Assembly (NCBI GenBank): GCA_019155185.1
Contig: CM032800.1
Location: forward strand, 17,104,438 to 17,168,437
DNA length: 64,000 bases
Origin: Beaufortia kweichowensis
Lineage: Eukaryota > Chordata > Actinopteri > Cypriniformes > Gastromyzontidae
Direction of reading: 5' to 3'
Shown here: piece by piece, positions 49,291-61,115 of the stretch
How the letters are laid out: each line of letters begins with the position of its first letter
Position numbering within the stretch: position 1 is the first letter of the stretch
Made by a program: the position numbers and the translations under genes
Notes under the pieces: generated by a model
What the model was told of the DNA's origin: nothing
The model's input: only the letters and a program-made list of their open reading frames with translations
Database searches by the model: none

Positions 49291-51719
49291 AACATCAAAA
49301 TTCTTGAAAAGCAATATCGAAGATAGAAATATAGCACATCGGTATACTATAAAACATGAATGTGATTTAGTCCAAAAATGTGGATTTAATTGTGGAAAAT
49401 AGAAAATTTCATGAGTGCTGAAATTTTCTTATAGGAAATGACATGTTTAATTTCATTTTTATGTCCAGTGTGCAGTATTGTGAAGCTTATTAATACTTCC
49501 AAAGTTATCTAGCCAAAGCAATTCATGTTTTATCCCTTTACTCTGTTAGGAAGAGTCATCAACAGTGCTTTTTTGTCTAAGAAAATGATTTATAAAAGTG
49601 TTTAAGGTTTCAACTCAGGTTTTGTTATAGGTCAAGGTGTTATTTATAAATACTTTATAATACGTTTGTCATCCATAAAAATAGCATTGTTTGTTTAAAA
49701 CATGTTTTGTTTCTATAAAACGGTTTGTGCATCAACTAGCTGGTCCGCTGTGAGCTGGGTATGGTGGGGCGTTTTGGGCGTGAAAGCTCAAGGAAGCCGT
49801 TTAGTCCAGGACCACCACTGTGTCCCTTGATTAAGCAGATTTTAAAGATTTCATAACAGAAAGGTAAATATAATTCTACCAGTCTTTCAAATTAGCAATA
49901 AATGATAGCACAGGTCCAGCAGTAACAATTATCATATTGGGTTTCATAATTTTCTTAACTGCTGTACTCATTTACTCTACTCAGTTTTCTTTACTTTTTC
50001 ACTGCTACTCCAGCAATTGTTTCAGCTTCAAATGAATTTGTAAAATTCTGAAGTCAAGACTGCTCAAAAGACAGTCCAAGATACCACCCCACCGATTTCT
50101 CTGCCCACATTTATTCCCTCTCTTTTTCTAATAACTAATTACATTTTTCTGCCTATCCATTTAAAACAACCAATTCCCATTCACCCCCCCATTAAGTGAA
50201 CTTGTTCCCTCAAACAACATATCACCTTTCTTTTTCCTATTCCAGAAAATTTCAAACTGAGGGTTTTAAAACCTTCTCAGTAATCTAAAACACCTGGTTT
50301 CATTAATTAGTCCAACCCACCTCATTTAGCTTAATAGTATGAGTAATTACAAAAAGAGAAAACATTTAGGAAAAAAACATACTGTTAACCCTAACCTTAG
50401 TTCAAAGAGCAGTATTATTAATTGGATTTGACAAAGTCAGACCAATTTCATAATTTATTAAATGTATTATAATGAAAGGTTTTGCTTAACTTTGAAGTGC
50501 ACATGTGACAATGTGATATTATCTGCAAACAGCCAATTAGAAAAACACAGAGACAAGCAAGTGTGATTTATTTCTCTTGGGAGAGACAGATAGCTCAAAT
50601 AATTTAAAAACATTTAATTACTGCTACAGAAAAAACCATATTTTATTAAAAATGCCATGTATAATATGTAAAAGTGGATAAAACCCATAATCATATTGAT
50701 TTAAAAATTTTTTATATATATATATATATATAAATAAAACAAAAAGGCATATACACTAAACTAATCTCACAAACTGCATTAAGGCATATGAGACCACTAA
50801 AATGGACCTGAGGCTGAATTTTTGAGGAACTTTTCCAAAGTTCTCTTTCCAAAAATATATAGTAAATAAAACCTTCAGTCCCGGTTTTACAGACAAGTCC
50901 CACACTAAACTGCCCATTTGAGCTGTCCTAAATTAACTTGCACAAGCATATCTTAAAATTGTCATAGATTTAGCCTGTTCTGGATTAAACAAAGCTGACT
51001 GTAAGAGGCAAAATATTTTTTCGAAGGAGCAGGTTTAACTCCTGCTTAATACTGTTTATGAGGGAGCATGAACTATTTGGAATATCTAAATAAAGACCAA
51101 CATGCACAACAGAGATCAGGCAAAATACTTGTGGATAGGAGTAATTATTTAAATTACTTTGATAACATAGCTTTTTAAGACCAAAATATGAATGTGAGAA
51201 ATGTACAATGATGATGATAATAATAAAGAAATCTCACCTGAAGCTGTTGTATTGTCTTACATTGGATACATTTTTATTTGCATTACAGATTGCATTCCTT
51301 GCACTCTTTTTCTTTTGCTCAATAGTAGTAGTGTGGATTATACTTTCAAAACCTGGATGGTTGGTCAAAATTAGTTTTAGTAGTGTTTTTTTATACTCAC
51401 TAAAGTTTTTTTATTATCTATTCCATTCCAGGTTTTTATGAGCACCATCAGACCAACGGCATGTGCTTATAGATTTAAGCTTTAACATTTACATTTAGCC
51501 TGATTGGATCTCCAGTGTCCTGTGAGCGAGCGGTTTGTTCGTATCCTTGCTTAGCATCTCTAAGATACAAATACAATAAGATACTAAAATACAAATTCTA
51601 CCCAGCTGGCTAAAGATAAATGTAAATTTGGTAAAATCATGATTCACTTCGGTTGTATCAATGTACTGTATGTACAATAAGGGATGGGCAGTATTTATGA
51701 TACATGTATTTCAAATACA
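49291..51719. other. 2.4-kb interval without recognised genes
   Basis: A/T-rich, with a short (TA)n tract at about 50713-50732. A 21-base phrase at about 51527-51547 (GCGAGCGGTTTGTTCGTATC plus one base) also occurs at 47227 in the CR1/L2 leader. The few ORFs over 60 codons show no motif. This may be single-copy host DNA or old repeats. Confidence 0.5.
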
Positions 51720-52335
51720 AAATTGTATTTTGTAATTATGTTGGTACATTGGCTTGAGAAAGCCACCATACTGTTCTTCCACTTAAACTTTTTCTTCTTA
51801 CTATTAGTATTCTTCTTATGCTGAAATATCAACTCTAACTCCTTCTAGAGCTTTCAAGCTACATTCACCAAACTTTCCACATATTTTTAAACTGGTTTGA
51901 GGAAGTATGCTGTATATTTTCTAAGCGATTGGGCGTACGATGTTAGTAGGGTGGACAAAAAGATGGGCGAAAAATCCCATAGACTTAACATTGCGACAAA
52001 CTTTGACGGGTCATAGCTCTGAGGGACGATTTCGTAGAACCATGTGGGTTACCACATTTGATCAGGCTGGCAGCCTCTGTAAGAACACACCTCACAATGG
52101 GGTGTAAGTTTTACCCCTGGGGCGTAAGAGCCACCCGAAATTTCCCATAGACTTATAATGGCCCATAGACTACCAGATGGATTATCTTTACATCAAAGTG
52201 TCATAGAGACATGGGGGTGAGCTCATTTTACTCACACAACCAATCAGTCTCCCAGGAGACTTATAAAGCTACTTATTAAGCCACGCCCTAGCAACCATTT
52301 AGAGCACCCTAGCAACCGATCCCATAGACTGCCAT
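51720..52335 (+). repeat. Interspersed repeat of unknown family
   Basis: The phrase CCCATAGACT recurs four to five times (near 51977, 52143, 52158 and 52321) between pieces such as CACGCCCTAGCAACC. I believe such sequence is common in fish genomes but cannot name the family. It leads directly into the minisatellite. Confidence 0.5.
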
Positions 52336-52930
52336 TATAAACATGGTCAATCATGTTAGCTTCATGCTAGAACATGTTAGCTTTATGTTAAATCACATTA
52401 GCTTAATGTTAAAGCATGTTAGATTCATGTTAATTCATGCTAGCTTTGTTACATTATGTTAGTTTTATGTTAAATCATTCTAGCTTCATATTAAATAATG
52501 TTAGCTTCATGGTAAATCGTGCTAGCTTCATGTTAGAACATGCTAACTTCATGTTAAAGCATGTTAGCTGCATGTTAATTCATGCTAGCTTTATGTTAAA
52601 ACATGTTAGCTTCATGCTAACTTGATTTAAAAACATGTTTGCTTCATGCTACATACTGTTTGCTTCATGCTAAATAATGTTAGCTTCATGTTAAATCATG
52701 CTAGCTTGATGTTAAAACATGTTAGCTTCATACTAAACCATGTTAAAACATGTTAAAACATGTTAGCTTCATGCTTAATCATGCATGGTTCATGTTAAAT
52801 CATGTTAGCTTCATACTAAACCATGTTAAAACATGCTAGCTTCATGTTAAAACATGTTAGCTTCATGCTAGCTTAATGTTCAATTATGTTAGCTTCATGT
52901 TAAAATGTGCTTTCATTATGCTTAAGCATG
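52336..52930 (+). repeat. Minisatellite, about 21-bp unit (CATGTTAGCTTCATGTTAAA)
   Basis: About 27 degenerate copies. Variants alternate CATGTTAGC and CATGCTAGC. Because 21 is a multiple of 3, a frame such as 52437-52625 stays open with a seven-residue repeat (ASFMLKH); that is a periodicity effect and not a gene. Confidence 0.9.
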
Positions 52931-52934
52931 CTGG

Positions 52935-53235
52935 GAGCAGACAGACTGGCTTAACCAACCGTCTGCCAGCCATCACGTCACGTAGCACAGATAATATACA
53001 GCACATAGAAATACTGTCTTCTAAAAATCACTATATAGAGACTGTGTCTGACCCACTCACTGTTGTAATCACACTTTAGATCTTATACTGTCATATGGTA
53101 TAAATGTGGGCAATGTTAAAAATTTATCAGCAAAGTGAAGACATTTCAGATCATTATTTAGTATCTTGTACGCTTCATCTGCCCACAGCTACAAACCCAA
53201 CTCCATGTTATAAATACAGTAGAACAATAACCGCT
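52935..53235 (+). pseudogene. CR1/L2-clade LINE fragment (ORF2 start joined to endonuclease end)
   Basis: 52940-53000 is the reverse complement of 60420-60480 and so belongs to the same LINE family as 56640-60660. IQHIEILSSKNHYIETVSDP parallels LQHIEFLQPTYQHIETVSVS at 61750. Frame 53104-53235 carries SDHYLVSCTLHLP, the endonuclease end. The middle of the endonuclease is missing. Rex3 follows directly. Confidence 0.75.
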
Positions 53236-54645
53236 AGTACCAAAGACTATCCATCCATCCATCCATCTTCTTCCGCTTATCCGGGGCCAGGTCGTTGGGT
53301 CAGCAGTCTAAGTAGGGACGCCCAGACTTCCCACTCGCCAGACACTCTCTCTAGCTCTTCCGGGGGAATACCGAGGCGTTCCCAGGCCAGCCGAGAGACA
53401 TAGGCCCTCCAGCGTGTTCTAGGTCTTCCCCGGGGCCTCCTCCCGGTGGGACATGCCCAGAACACCTCCCCTGGGAGGCGTCCGGGAGGCATCCGAAACA
53501 GATGCCCGAGCCACCTCAGCTGGCCTCTCTCGATGTGGAGGAGCAGCGGATCTACTCCGAGCTCCCCCCCGAGTGACCGAGCTCCTCACCCTATCTCTAA
53601 GGGAGCGCCCGGCCACCCGGTGGAGGAAACTCATTTCGGCCGCCTGTATCCGGGATCTCGTCCTTTCGGTCATGACCCAAAGCTCATGACCATAGGTAAG
53701 AGTAGGAACGTAGATCGACCGGTAAATCAAGAGCGTCGCCTTGCAGCTCAGCTCCTTCTTCACCACGACAGACCAGTACATCGACCGCATTACTGCAGAA
53801 GCTGCACCGATCCGTCTGTCGATCTCTCGCTCCATCCTTCCCTCACTCGTGAACAAGACCCCAAGATACTTAAACTCCTCCACCTGTGGCAGGAACTCCC
53901 CACCGACCTGGAGGGGGCAAGCCACCCTTTTCCGACTGAGAACCATGGCCTCAGACTTGGAGGTGCTGATCTCGTCCACCCCGGTGCCTTGCCACCGAGG
54001 AGCTTCTTAATTACCTTGGCGACTTCGGCCCGGGTGATGGCCGAGCCCACCTCTGAGCCCCCCGGCCTCTGCCTACTCCGTGGAGGGCACGTTGGCAGTT
54101 GAGGTGAAGTTGAGGAGATCCTCTAAGTATTCCTTCCACCGCCCGACAATATTGCCAGTCGAAGTCAGCAGATTTCCATCTCCACTATATACAGTGTTGG
54201 TAGGGCACTGCTTTCCCCTCCTGAGACGCTGGACAGTTTGCCAGAACCTCTTCGAGGCCGACCGATAGTCCTTCTCCATGGCCTCACCAAACTCCTCCCA
54301 GACCCGAGTTTTTGCCTCCACAACCACCCGTGCCGCAATCCGCTTGGCCTGCCGGTACCCATTAGCTGCCTCAGGAGTCCCAAAAGCCAGCCAGGCTCGA
54401 TAGGACTCCTTCTTCAGCATGACAGCATCCCTTACTTCCGGTATCCACCACCGGGTTCAGGGGTTGCCACCACGACAGGCACCAGAGACCTTACAGCCAC
54501 AACTCCGAGCGGCCGCATTGAAGTTGAAGACCCCTCTGACAGGGGGCTCTGCCAAACGTTCCCAACAGACCCTCACAGAGCGTTTGCCATTTGGCCCGTA
54601 GGCACAAATGACAGTGAGAGACCTATCCCCCACCCGGAGGTGCAA
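53236..54645 (-). mobile_element. Rex3-type RTE LINE fragment with internal RT deletion
   Basis: It ends on the minus strand in TGGATGGATGG (complement of 53250-53264), the GATG-type tail of Rex3/RTE elements. It is inserted in the CR1/L2 fragment. The 5' end is next to the CATA/CA microsatellite. Confidence 0.8.
53270..54450 (-). pseudogene. Rex3-type ORF, RT N-terminal region joined to C-terminal region
   Basis: The minus frame 54073-54420 reads SYRAWLAFGTPEAANGYRQA and YSGDGNLLTSTGNIVGRWKE; frame 53790-54050 adds ITRAEVAKVIKKLLGGKAPG. The next frame (53419-53979) starts at VDEISTSKSEAMVL and goes on with VEEFKYLGVLFTSEG and LTYGHELWVMTERTRSRIQ. Frame 53277-53492 ends with PPGRLPGEVFWACPTG. 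The whole catalytic palm between GKAPG and VDEISTSK (YADD included) is absent. Both break points are normally followed or preceded by a GVDEI-like codon run, which suggests deletion at a short repeat. It is dead. Confidence 0.8.
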
Positions 54646-54673
54646 GAACATACATACATACATACATACATAC

Positions 54674-54769
<96 letters not shown>
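54646..54769 (+). repeat. Microsatellite (CATA)n then (CA)n
   Basis: About 6 units of CATA (54649-54672), then about 47 CA dinucleotides to 54769. Long Thr/His or Cys/Val frames across it are artefacts. Confidence 0.98.
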
Positions 54770-54772
<3 letters not shown>

Positions 54773-54875
54773 TTTTTCTGCTTGTCATTATGTTTATTCT
54801 GCTGTAAAGCTGCTTTGAAACAGTGCTACATTGTTAAAGCGCTATACAAATAAACTTGAACTTGAATATATTTTT
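54770..54875 (+). mobile_element. L2-type LINE 3' tail
   Basis: GCTGCTTTGAAACAGTGC, then AAAGCGCTATACAAATAAAC and TTGAACTTGAA: the usual end of fish L2/CR1-like LINEs. It may be the distal end of the fragment at 52935, separated by the Rex3 insertion. Confidence 0.75.
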
Positions 54876-56279
54876 TTCAAACTACAATCTTTTAAACTCA
54901 GAAACTACATTTCAAAAATGTAAAAATGCAGCATCTGATTGGTGCCACTTTCCATCAACTTTTTGCCTAAATTGCTATAATTTTTAACAGTTCATATTAA
55001 GCTTTGGTGTTCGTTTTAGTAGCCTAGGCTAAATAGTTTATCAATTTACATAATGTTTTTGAAAACTATTATACCGAGCAGCAGTCGCACAGTTAACGTT
55101 AGCTTGCTACTTTCAGCCTATATTAAGTTCGTTGGTTGTGCAAAAAAAAAATTATAAAAGTGTTTCAGTGTTTCAACATTACCTTTTAATGCCATGATAT
55201 TGGTATAATAGTCTAAACTCGCATGGAGCAGCAGCATTTACTGTGAGCCGCTCTGAGAAATGAATCTGACCGTGGCTCTCAATAGATTCAATAGTTGAGT
55301 TGGGTTAATAGTTCTTGACAGATTCTGTTAAACTTAAAAAATGCAATCTACATGCAGATGAGGCCCTGAAACTGGTGCATAAGGTCCTTCACAATCTGCA
55401 AGATGCAGATGAAGGTACCTTAAAGTGAAGGTTGTTCTCTTTAGTTGACGAAGTGTGTTATTGCCTTTCCGGACAGCAGACTCAGAACGTGGTTGTTCTA
55501 TTTCAGTCTCTATGGGGAGACTCAGAACTGGTGATCTGTTATGCTTCCTTGCACAGGGCCATGAAGCTCAGAACAGAAGTTGCTGTTATGCTTCTGAGCA
55601 CACAGGCTAAAAACTCAGGTAAAAAAAATCAGTTTTTTATCCCTTTTCTGACTAGGAGGAGATTGTATTTTGCCGCTTGTACTTTTCAGGGCTGTGATTG
55701 GCTTAAGATGTCAGAGGGGGATCTTTCCGCTTCTGTAGTAAACAGTGAGTAAAGAGTACAGCACACACAGAGTATAAACATGACAGAAAGATGTCAAACT
55801 ATCATAAAGTATGTTCACTACATGGGGTGTTTTTAGAAATTAAGATTCTTTGTTGTAGACTTTCTGTAAACATTTCTTGAAATAACTTGTTCAGGGCAGT
55901 ACTGAAAACAAACATTCATTTTAAAATTTCCTCTTAATTTTCCAAAATTTTGAACATTTTCCATATTCTCCTTGTATATTCAAAGTGTATGTAAACTTAT
56001 GATTCAACAGTAAATATTTTTTATTGCTAAATATTGTACCCTAATTGAAGTATTTGTTTAGTAGGATCATGATTTTGCATACCATTTCATGAATGAATGC
56101 CTGACACATAATTTATTGTTATATTTATAATTTACAATTAAAAGATTAACTAGTTAGAAACTAGTTGCTATGCAAACACGTGCTATCAGTTGTTTTCAGA
56201 CAACTGATAGCAGTCGGTCGTTGAGAGGCAACAGGATGGGCATCAAGCGGGCCGGGACTGTTATGAGCAGTATCATGCC
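54876..56279. other. 1.4-kb interval without recognised genes
   Basis: A/T-rich. The 106-codon frame at 55432-55752 shows no family motif, and its start and surroundings do not look like an exon. Palindromic CAACTGATAGCA phrases occur near 56188-56210. Confidence 0.5.
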
Positions 56280-56540
56280 AAACTGGAACTTAATCTGTAT
56301 ATAACGGAATACTCTTTATTGTCAGCCGTACAACAAAATTTTGGCTCTCTCATTCAAAATGCAAAAACATACATATATATAAAAGTGAATGTACAGCAAA
56401 TATAGGAATGTAAGTAAATGTTCAAAATGCAAAAGTGTAACAATAAACTTGGAAATAAAAAGTTGTAAATAAATTAAACAATAGTAAATATGCAATCCAA
56501 ATGCAAGTTGACTGAGTGCAGCTATAACATCAAACTGCTG
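56280..56540 (-). mobile_element. L2-type LINE 3' UTR fragment
   Basis: The complement of 56300-56345 reads TTTTGTTGTACGGCTGACAA then TAAAGAGTATTCCG, the L2-type tail with AATAAA on the minus strand. The rest is A-rich 3' UTR. Confidence 0.65.
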
Positions 56541-56925
56541 ACATAGACAGAAAATAAGTAGTTAATTAGTCAAAGTTAAATAGTTAAAGAGATTAGCATA
56601 AATACAGTTTAGCATTATCATTAATGTAGTAACTAGCATTAGTTGTAATGAGTGCAGGTTCTCCTGGGGGTCGCCGCCTCCTTCTGACAGATTCAACGTC
56701 AGGTCAGGGTATGGACTGGATGCAACCTCGGAATAATGAGAAACAAACTGGGAGCAAAATACTGTTTCACACCCTTAGATGCAACAAGTACATCAGATTG
56801 TTAGGGAAGTGTTCCTGGTTCCGGTTGTCCTATTTAATGCAGCCTAACAATCCCTTAGGGGATTTGTATTATAAACTGTTGGACTATGTGTATGCTATGT
56901 TAAAGAGATAGGTCTTTAATCTAGA

Positions 56926-58526
56926 TGTGGCAAAATAAAGGGCACACTCATATTGATATATTGAAGTAGCGACTACGCCACCCCAACCTAAAACAGCCGG
57001 GGAAATATCCACTAAGGGCACACAAGTTCAATTTTCTTCCCACAACCACCAAATAATGAGACGTGGATATGTACAAAAAAGGACACTTTATTGAATCACA
57101 ATAAATAATTTTTAAAAAGGGATCACAGCTCCATAGAACAATGCGATGCTGGCGGCAGCCACCCACTCCAGACTGCTAATACTTAAATAGAAAACAATTT
57201 GGTCACCACACAACAACAATTCTTGCCACTGAGCTGGGGTGCGCCCCGAGGAGGACAGGCTAAGCAGTGGGCTTCAAAACAACCCCTCGAGAGTATTCCC
57301 TGTGCACAAAATCTCACAGGCACACACACACACACGCACTTAGTGCAGTACTTACTGCAAGGAAATCCACACCACACATTTTTTCGGGAAAGGAGAATGT
57401 CCACCCTCCATGTATAGCCAGGCTGCCCACTTTGGGTCACCCTGGCTCCTACAAAAAGATAAATAAAGAAAAAAGAAAAGAAACAAACCAACAAAATAAT
57501 AACAACAACAACGACAAAAAAAGAAATAAAAAAAAACACAAAGACAAAACAGCACTAATTATTAGTCTCACTACAATTAAACAAACCCAAACCACAATCA
57601 AAAAGTTTAACTAGTCTTTACAAAGAAAGGAAACGAAAATGCATTATATGGAAGTGCACTAAAATATATTATATATCTTTGGCTATCAAAAACAAAGACG
57701 ACACTAAACAAAGCAGAGCCATAAATATACAAAATTAGTAACAAGCCAAAAAAAAGAGGAATTTAACGAGTGTAATAGATTAAACAGAATAAATCCAAAA
57801 CACACACTGATAACGTAGAAAAAAAACAAATCAAATATAACAAACCCAAGAAAAACAAAAATAATATTAAAGAAACAAAATAAAGCAAAACAGCAGCATT
57901 GAGGCTAGGCCATGTAGCGATAGACCCCGCTCCATTTGCAGGCCTAAAATACATTAAACAATTTCATTAAAATAAAATACCTTCCGGACGATCAAAGGGA
58001 CATAAATGGGTTTACATACCAACAAGCAGGACTTCCGGTTAGATATCTAGCAAACCAATTCCTTAAAGTTCACTGAACAACAAAAGAATAACATATCACA
58101 CACCCAATAAACTCATCAGCATTCCGTGCACGCGCCTAAACAAATGCACTTTACATACCTAGCAGGAGAGCAGCAGCCCCTCACAGCGCACCGTGTTGTG
58201 CATTCAAGCGGTTTCTTTTTCAAACCGGGACTCTATAGCAGTAACGCAGAGGAGCCAACCTTCTTAGGCAGTAATAAAAGTAAGCACGAACAAACACAAG
58301 CTGCACAGAAAAGTCAGTCACTAAACAATACAAATGCCAAACCATAGCCAGGCCAAGGAAACACCTACCTCAAGTAGAGCGGCGGACTACCGGAAACCCA
58401 GACACAATAGTGACGCAGTGACAATGCGATCTCGCACTAGCCTGTGGAAGCTCCTTATATATACACACACCGCTCAATTAATACTCATCATGGGGCGGAG
58501 ATATCAATGAGCACTATTTTACCACA
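56926..58526 (-). mobile_element. Solo LTR, family X (copy X3)
   Basis: The plus-strand ends are TGTGGCAAAAT and ATTTTACCACA, an 11-base terminal inverted repeat with one mismatch. The target duplication is TAGA (56922-56925 and 58527-58530). On the minus strand it has TATA (GTATATATAAGG, near 58453-58464), a CTTGAGGTAGGTG splice-donor-like site near 58375, AATAAA (complement at 57087-57092) and GGTGGCGTAGTCG (complement of 56970-56982). The body is A-rich and non-coding. Confidence 0.9.
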
Positions 58527-58530
58527 TAGA

Positions 58531-60300
58531 TTTAAACTGAGAGAGTGTGTATGCCTCCCGCACAGCACTAGGAAGACTATTCCAAAGTTTAGGTGCTAAA
58601 TAGGAGAATGGTCTACCACCACCACTTGATTTAGAAATTCTAGGTATTACCAAGAGTCCTGAGAGTGTAATGGACGTGAGGGACTGTAATGTATTAGGAG
58701 CTCACTCAGGTACCAAGGAGCTAAACCATGTAGAGCCTTATAAGTAGTCAGTAAGATCTTAAAGTTAATACATTGCATAATGGGTAACCAGTGGAGTGTT
58801 GACAGTACCGGGCTGATATGTTCAAACATATTTTTTTACAAGTGTTGGCAACATGGCTTTCAAATGAGAGGGTACTGTCGAATAAAACGCCCAGATTCCT
58901 AGCTGATGATGAAGGCTTAGTAGAGAACCCGTCAATAGTTAGATAATATTCTTGTGGGTTAAGTGTGGGAGCTTTAGGTGTAATGGTTAACACCTCTGTT
59001 TTGTCAGAGTCACTCATCCAGGTTTTTATGTCAACTATACATTCCATCATTTTGGTGAATTGCTGTGTTTCGTGAGGCTTTGAGTAGATATAGAGTTGTG
59101 TATCGTCCGCATAGCAGTGAAAATTAACTCCATGTTTCTTAATTATGGCTCCGAAGGGCAACATGTACAGGGCGAAGAGTAGAGGTCCTAGAACAGTTCC
59201 CTGTGGTACTCCGTACTGGACTTGTGATCTGTAAGATTTCTCATTGTTTATTGCTACATATTAAAAGCGGTCAGATAAGTATGATTTAAACCATTCTAAT
59301 GCGATTCCACTAATGCCAACATAAGTTTTAAGTCTATTTAAAAGTATGCTGTGATCAATGGTGTCAAAGGCAGCTATAAGATCTAAGAATACAAGTAATG
59401 AGATGCAGCCACGATCAGATGACAAAAGCAAATAATTTGTAACTCTGATCAGAGCAGTCTCTGTACTGTGATGGGCCCTAAATCCCGACTAGAATTCCTC
59501 ATAGATTCTATTCCTTTGGAAGTAGGAGCATAGCTGTGATGAAACAACCTTTTCAAGTACTTTAGAAATGAAAGGTAGATTCGATATAGGTCTGACGTTT
59601 ACTAAGTCTCTAGGATCAAGTTGTGTTTTTTTAATAGTATGCACAATAACGGCCAGTTTATATGCTTTAGAGACATATACTAATGTTAGAGATGAGTTTA
59701 TAATACTAAGCATAGGGTCTATTATTTCGGGCAGAATCTCTTTTAATAAGGTAGTAGGGATTGGATCTAGTATGCATGTTGCTGATTTAGATGATTTAAT
59801 TATCTTAAACAGTTCATCCTTTTCTATGGTTGAGAATAATTGCAGTTGCTCAGTAAGAGGGCTGAAATGTTCTGTCTGTTCTGGGAATATAGCCTCTGGT
59901 TGCATAGTTATAATTTTTTTTCTAATATTATCAATTTTATTTGTAAAGAAATTCATAAATTCATCACTACTATTTTGATAGCCAGTGTCTGAGGATGGTG
60001 ACGATTTATGTTTTGTTAAGTTAGCCACTGTGTTAAATAAACATTTTGCATTGTGTTGATTTTCTTCTATTAATGAAGCAAAGTAGGCAGATCTAGAATT
60101 TTTTAAGGCTTTTTGAATATTGAGACACTATCCTTCCAAGCTATGCGGAATACCTCTAGTTTTGTTTTCTTAAAGATGCGTTCCATTTTACGGGCAGCCC
60201 TTTTTAGTGCATGCGTGTTCTGATTATACCACGGAGTTGGACTTTTATCTTTAATTTTCTTTAGGCGCAGGTGCAGGAGCAACCGTATTTAGTGTTCCAG
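58531..60300 (-). pseudogene. CR1/L2-clade LINE ORF2 (RT and C-terminal region)
   Basis: The minus frame 59489-60028 reads SSDEFMNFFTNKIDNIRKKI, CILDPIPTTLLKEILPEIID, then [20 protein letters not shown]. Motif A (SVAFDTID type) lies near 59350-59400 in another frame. Frame 58748-59164 has the catalytic YADD in FHCYADDTQLYIY and RNLGVLFDSTLSFESHV. Frame 58647-58829 has STLHWLPIMQCINFKILLTT. Several shifts (59170-59480 and 58840) break it. All main RT blocks are present in order. Confidence 0.85.
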
Positions 60301-60504
60301 AAAAGAGTTCATATTTTCTGTAATATAATCAAGATCTTCCAAGTTATGATATATGCTATGCTATTGAGGTAATTCAGGCAGTCTCTATATAGTGATTTTT
60401 AGAAGACAGAATTTCTATGTGCTGTATATTATCTGTGCTATGTGACATGTGATGGCTGGCAGACGGTTGGTTAAGCCAGTCTGTCTGCTCCCTGACCTGG
60501 ACTC

Positions 60505-60660
60505 CAGTTAGTCAAGGTTTAACATTAGCATTAAGACTACGTGCCATATTTCTAGATAAAAGAGCAGCTCCACCCCAAGAGGGATGAAGACCATCTCTTT
60601 TCAACAGGTCAGGTTTGCCCCAGAAACTTTTCCAATTATCTATGAAGCCTATATTATTTG
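60505..60660 (-). pseudogene. CR1/L2-clade LINE ORF1, end of esterase-like domain
   Basis: The minus-strand end of the frame 60512-60922 reads IDNWKSFWGKPDLLKRDGLH, then PSWGGAALLSRNMA, the last block of the SGNH-esterase-like domain (Asp-x-x-His type) in L2/CR1 ORF1. The upstream part of that frame (60665-60922) is antisense to a different RT reading and is not part of it. Confidence 0.7.
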
Positions 60661-60664
60661 AGGA

Positions 60665-61115
60665 CAGACAATTTAGACTCTGCTTTTGCCAGTCGCAGTG
60701 CCTCAGTGACTGACAGAAGCGCGGTCTCAGTGGAGTGGTCGCTCTTGAAACCAGACTGTCTTTTGTCCAGTAGATCATTCTGAGTGAGGTAAGATGAAAT
60801 CTGATTAAAAACAGCTCGCTCCATTGTCTTTGAGATGAACAGGAGGAGAGAGACATTTCTGTAGCTGTCGGTGAGGGAAGAGTTGAGTGTGGGATTTTTA
60901 AGCAGTGGGGTGACCCAGGCATGCTTAAATGTGGCGGGAAAAGTGCCAGAGAGGAGTGAGGAGTTAATAATGTGTGTGAGTGATAAAGTGACTGTGCTAG
61001 AGATGGATTGGAGCAGACGGGAGGGGATTGGGTCGAGTGGGCAGGTGGTGGGGTGGCAGGAGAGAAGTTTGGTAACTTTAGTGTCAGTTAGAGTGGAGAA
61101 AGAGGAAAAAGTAGA
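60665..61115 (-). pseudogene. RT finger-palm fragment of another CR1/L2-like LINE
   Basis: The complement can be read through frame changes as PLDPIPSRLLQSISSTVTLS, LLSGTFPATFKHAWVTPLLK and SGFKSDHSTETALLSVTEAL, the N-terminal half of a CR1/L2-type RT. No catalytic YADD is present. It abuts the ORF1 end at 60660 and the 5' end of the plus-strand LINE at about 61120. Confidence 0.72.

Larger units (their letters stand above)
56640..60660 (-). mobile_element. CR1/L2-clade LINE, minus strand, split by solo LTR X3
   Basis: Read on the minus strand: ORF1 end (about 60660-60510), ORF2 start with the endonuclease mostly deleted (60480-60250), RT (60250-58850), the C-terminal region (to 58531), the X3 solo LTR with target duplication TAGA, then RLKTYLFNIAYT and the 3' UTR to about 56640. 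The family is the same as the plus-strand element at 61120. Frameshifts are present. Confidence 0.82.

Noticed and set aside
52336..52930. Repeat-protein gene in the minisatellite
   Set aside because: The open frames follow from a 21-nt unit; there are frame breaks between blocks and no start or splice context.
54457..54853. Cys/Val- and Thr/His-repeat ORFs
   Set aside because: They are translations of the (CA)n microsatellite on the two strands.
55432..55752. 106-codon host gene or exon
   Set aside because: No recognisable domain, no supporting splice sites, weak start context and no neighbour supporting it.
57183..57614. ORFs inside solo LTR X3
   Set aside because: They are low-complexity Lys/Asn or Phe/Val frames in an A-rich non-coding LTR body and are not shared with X1 or X2.
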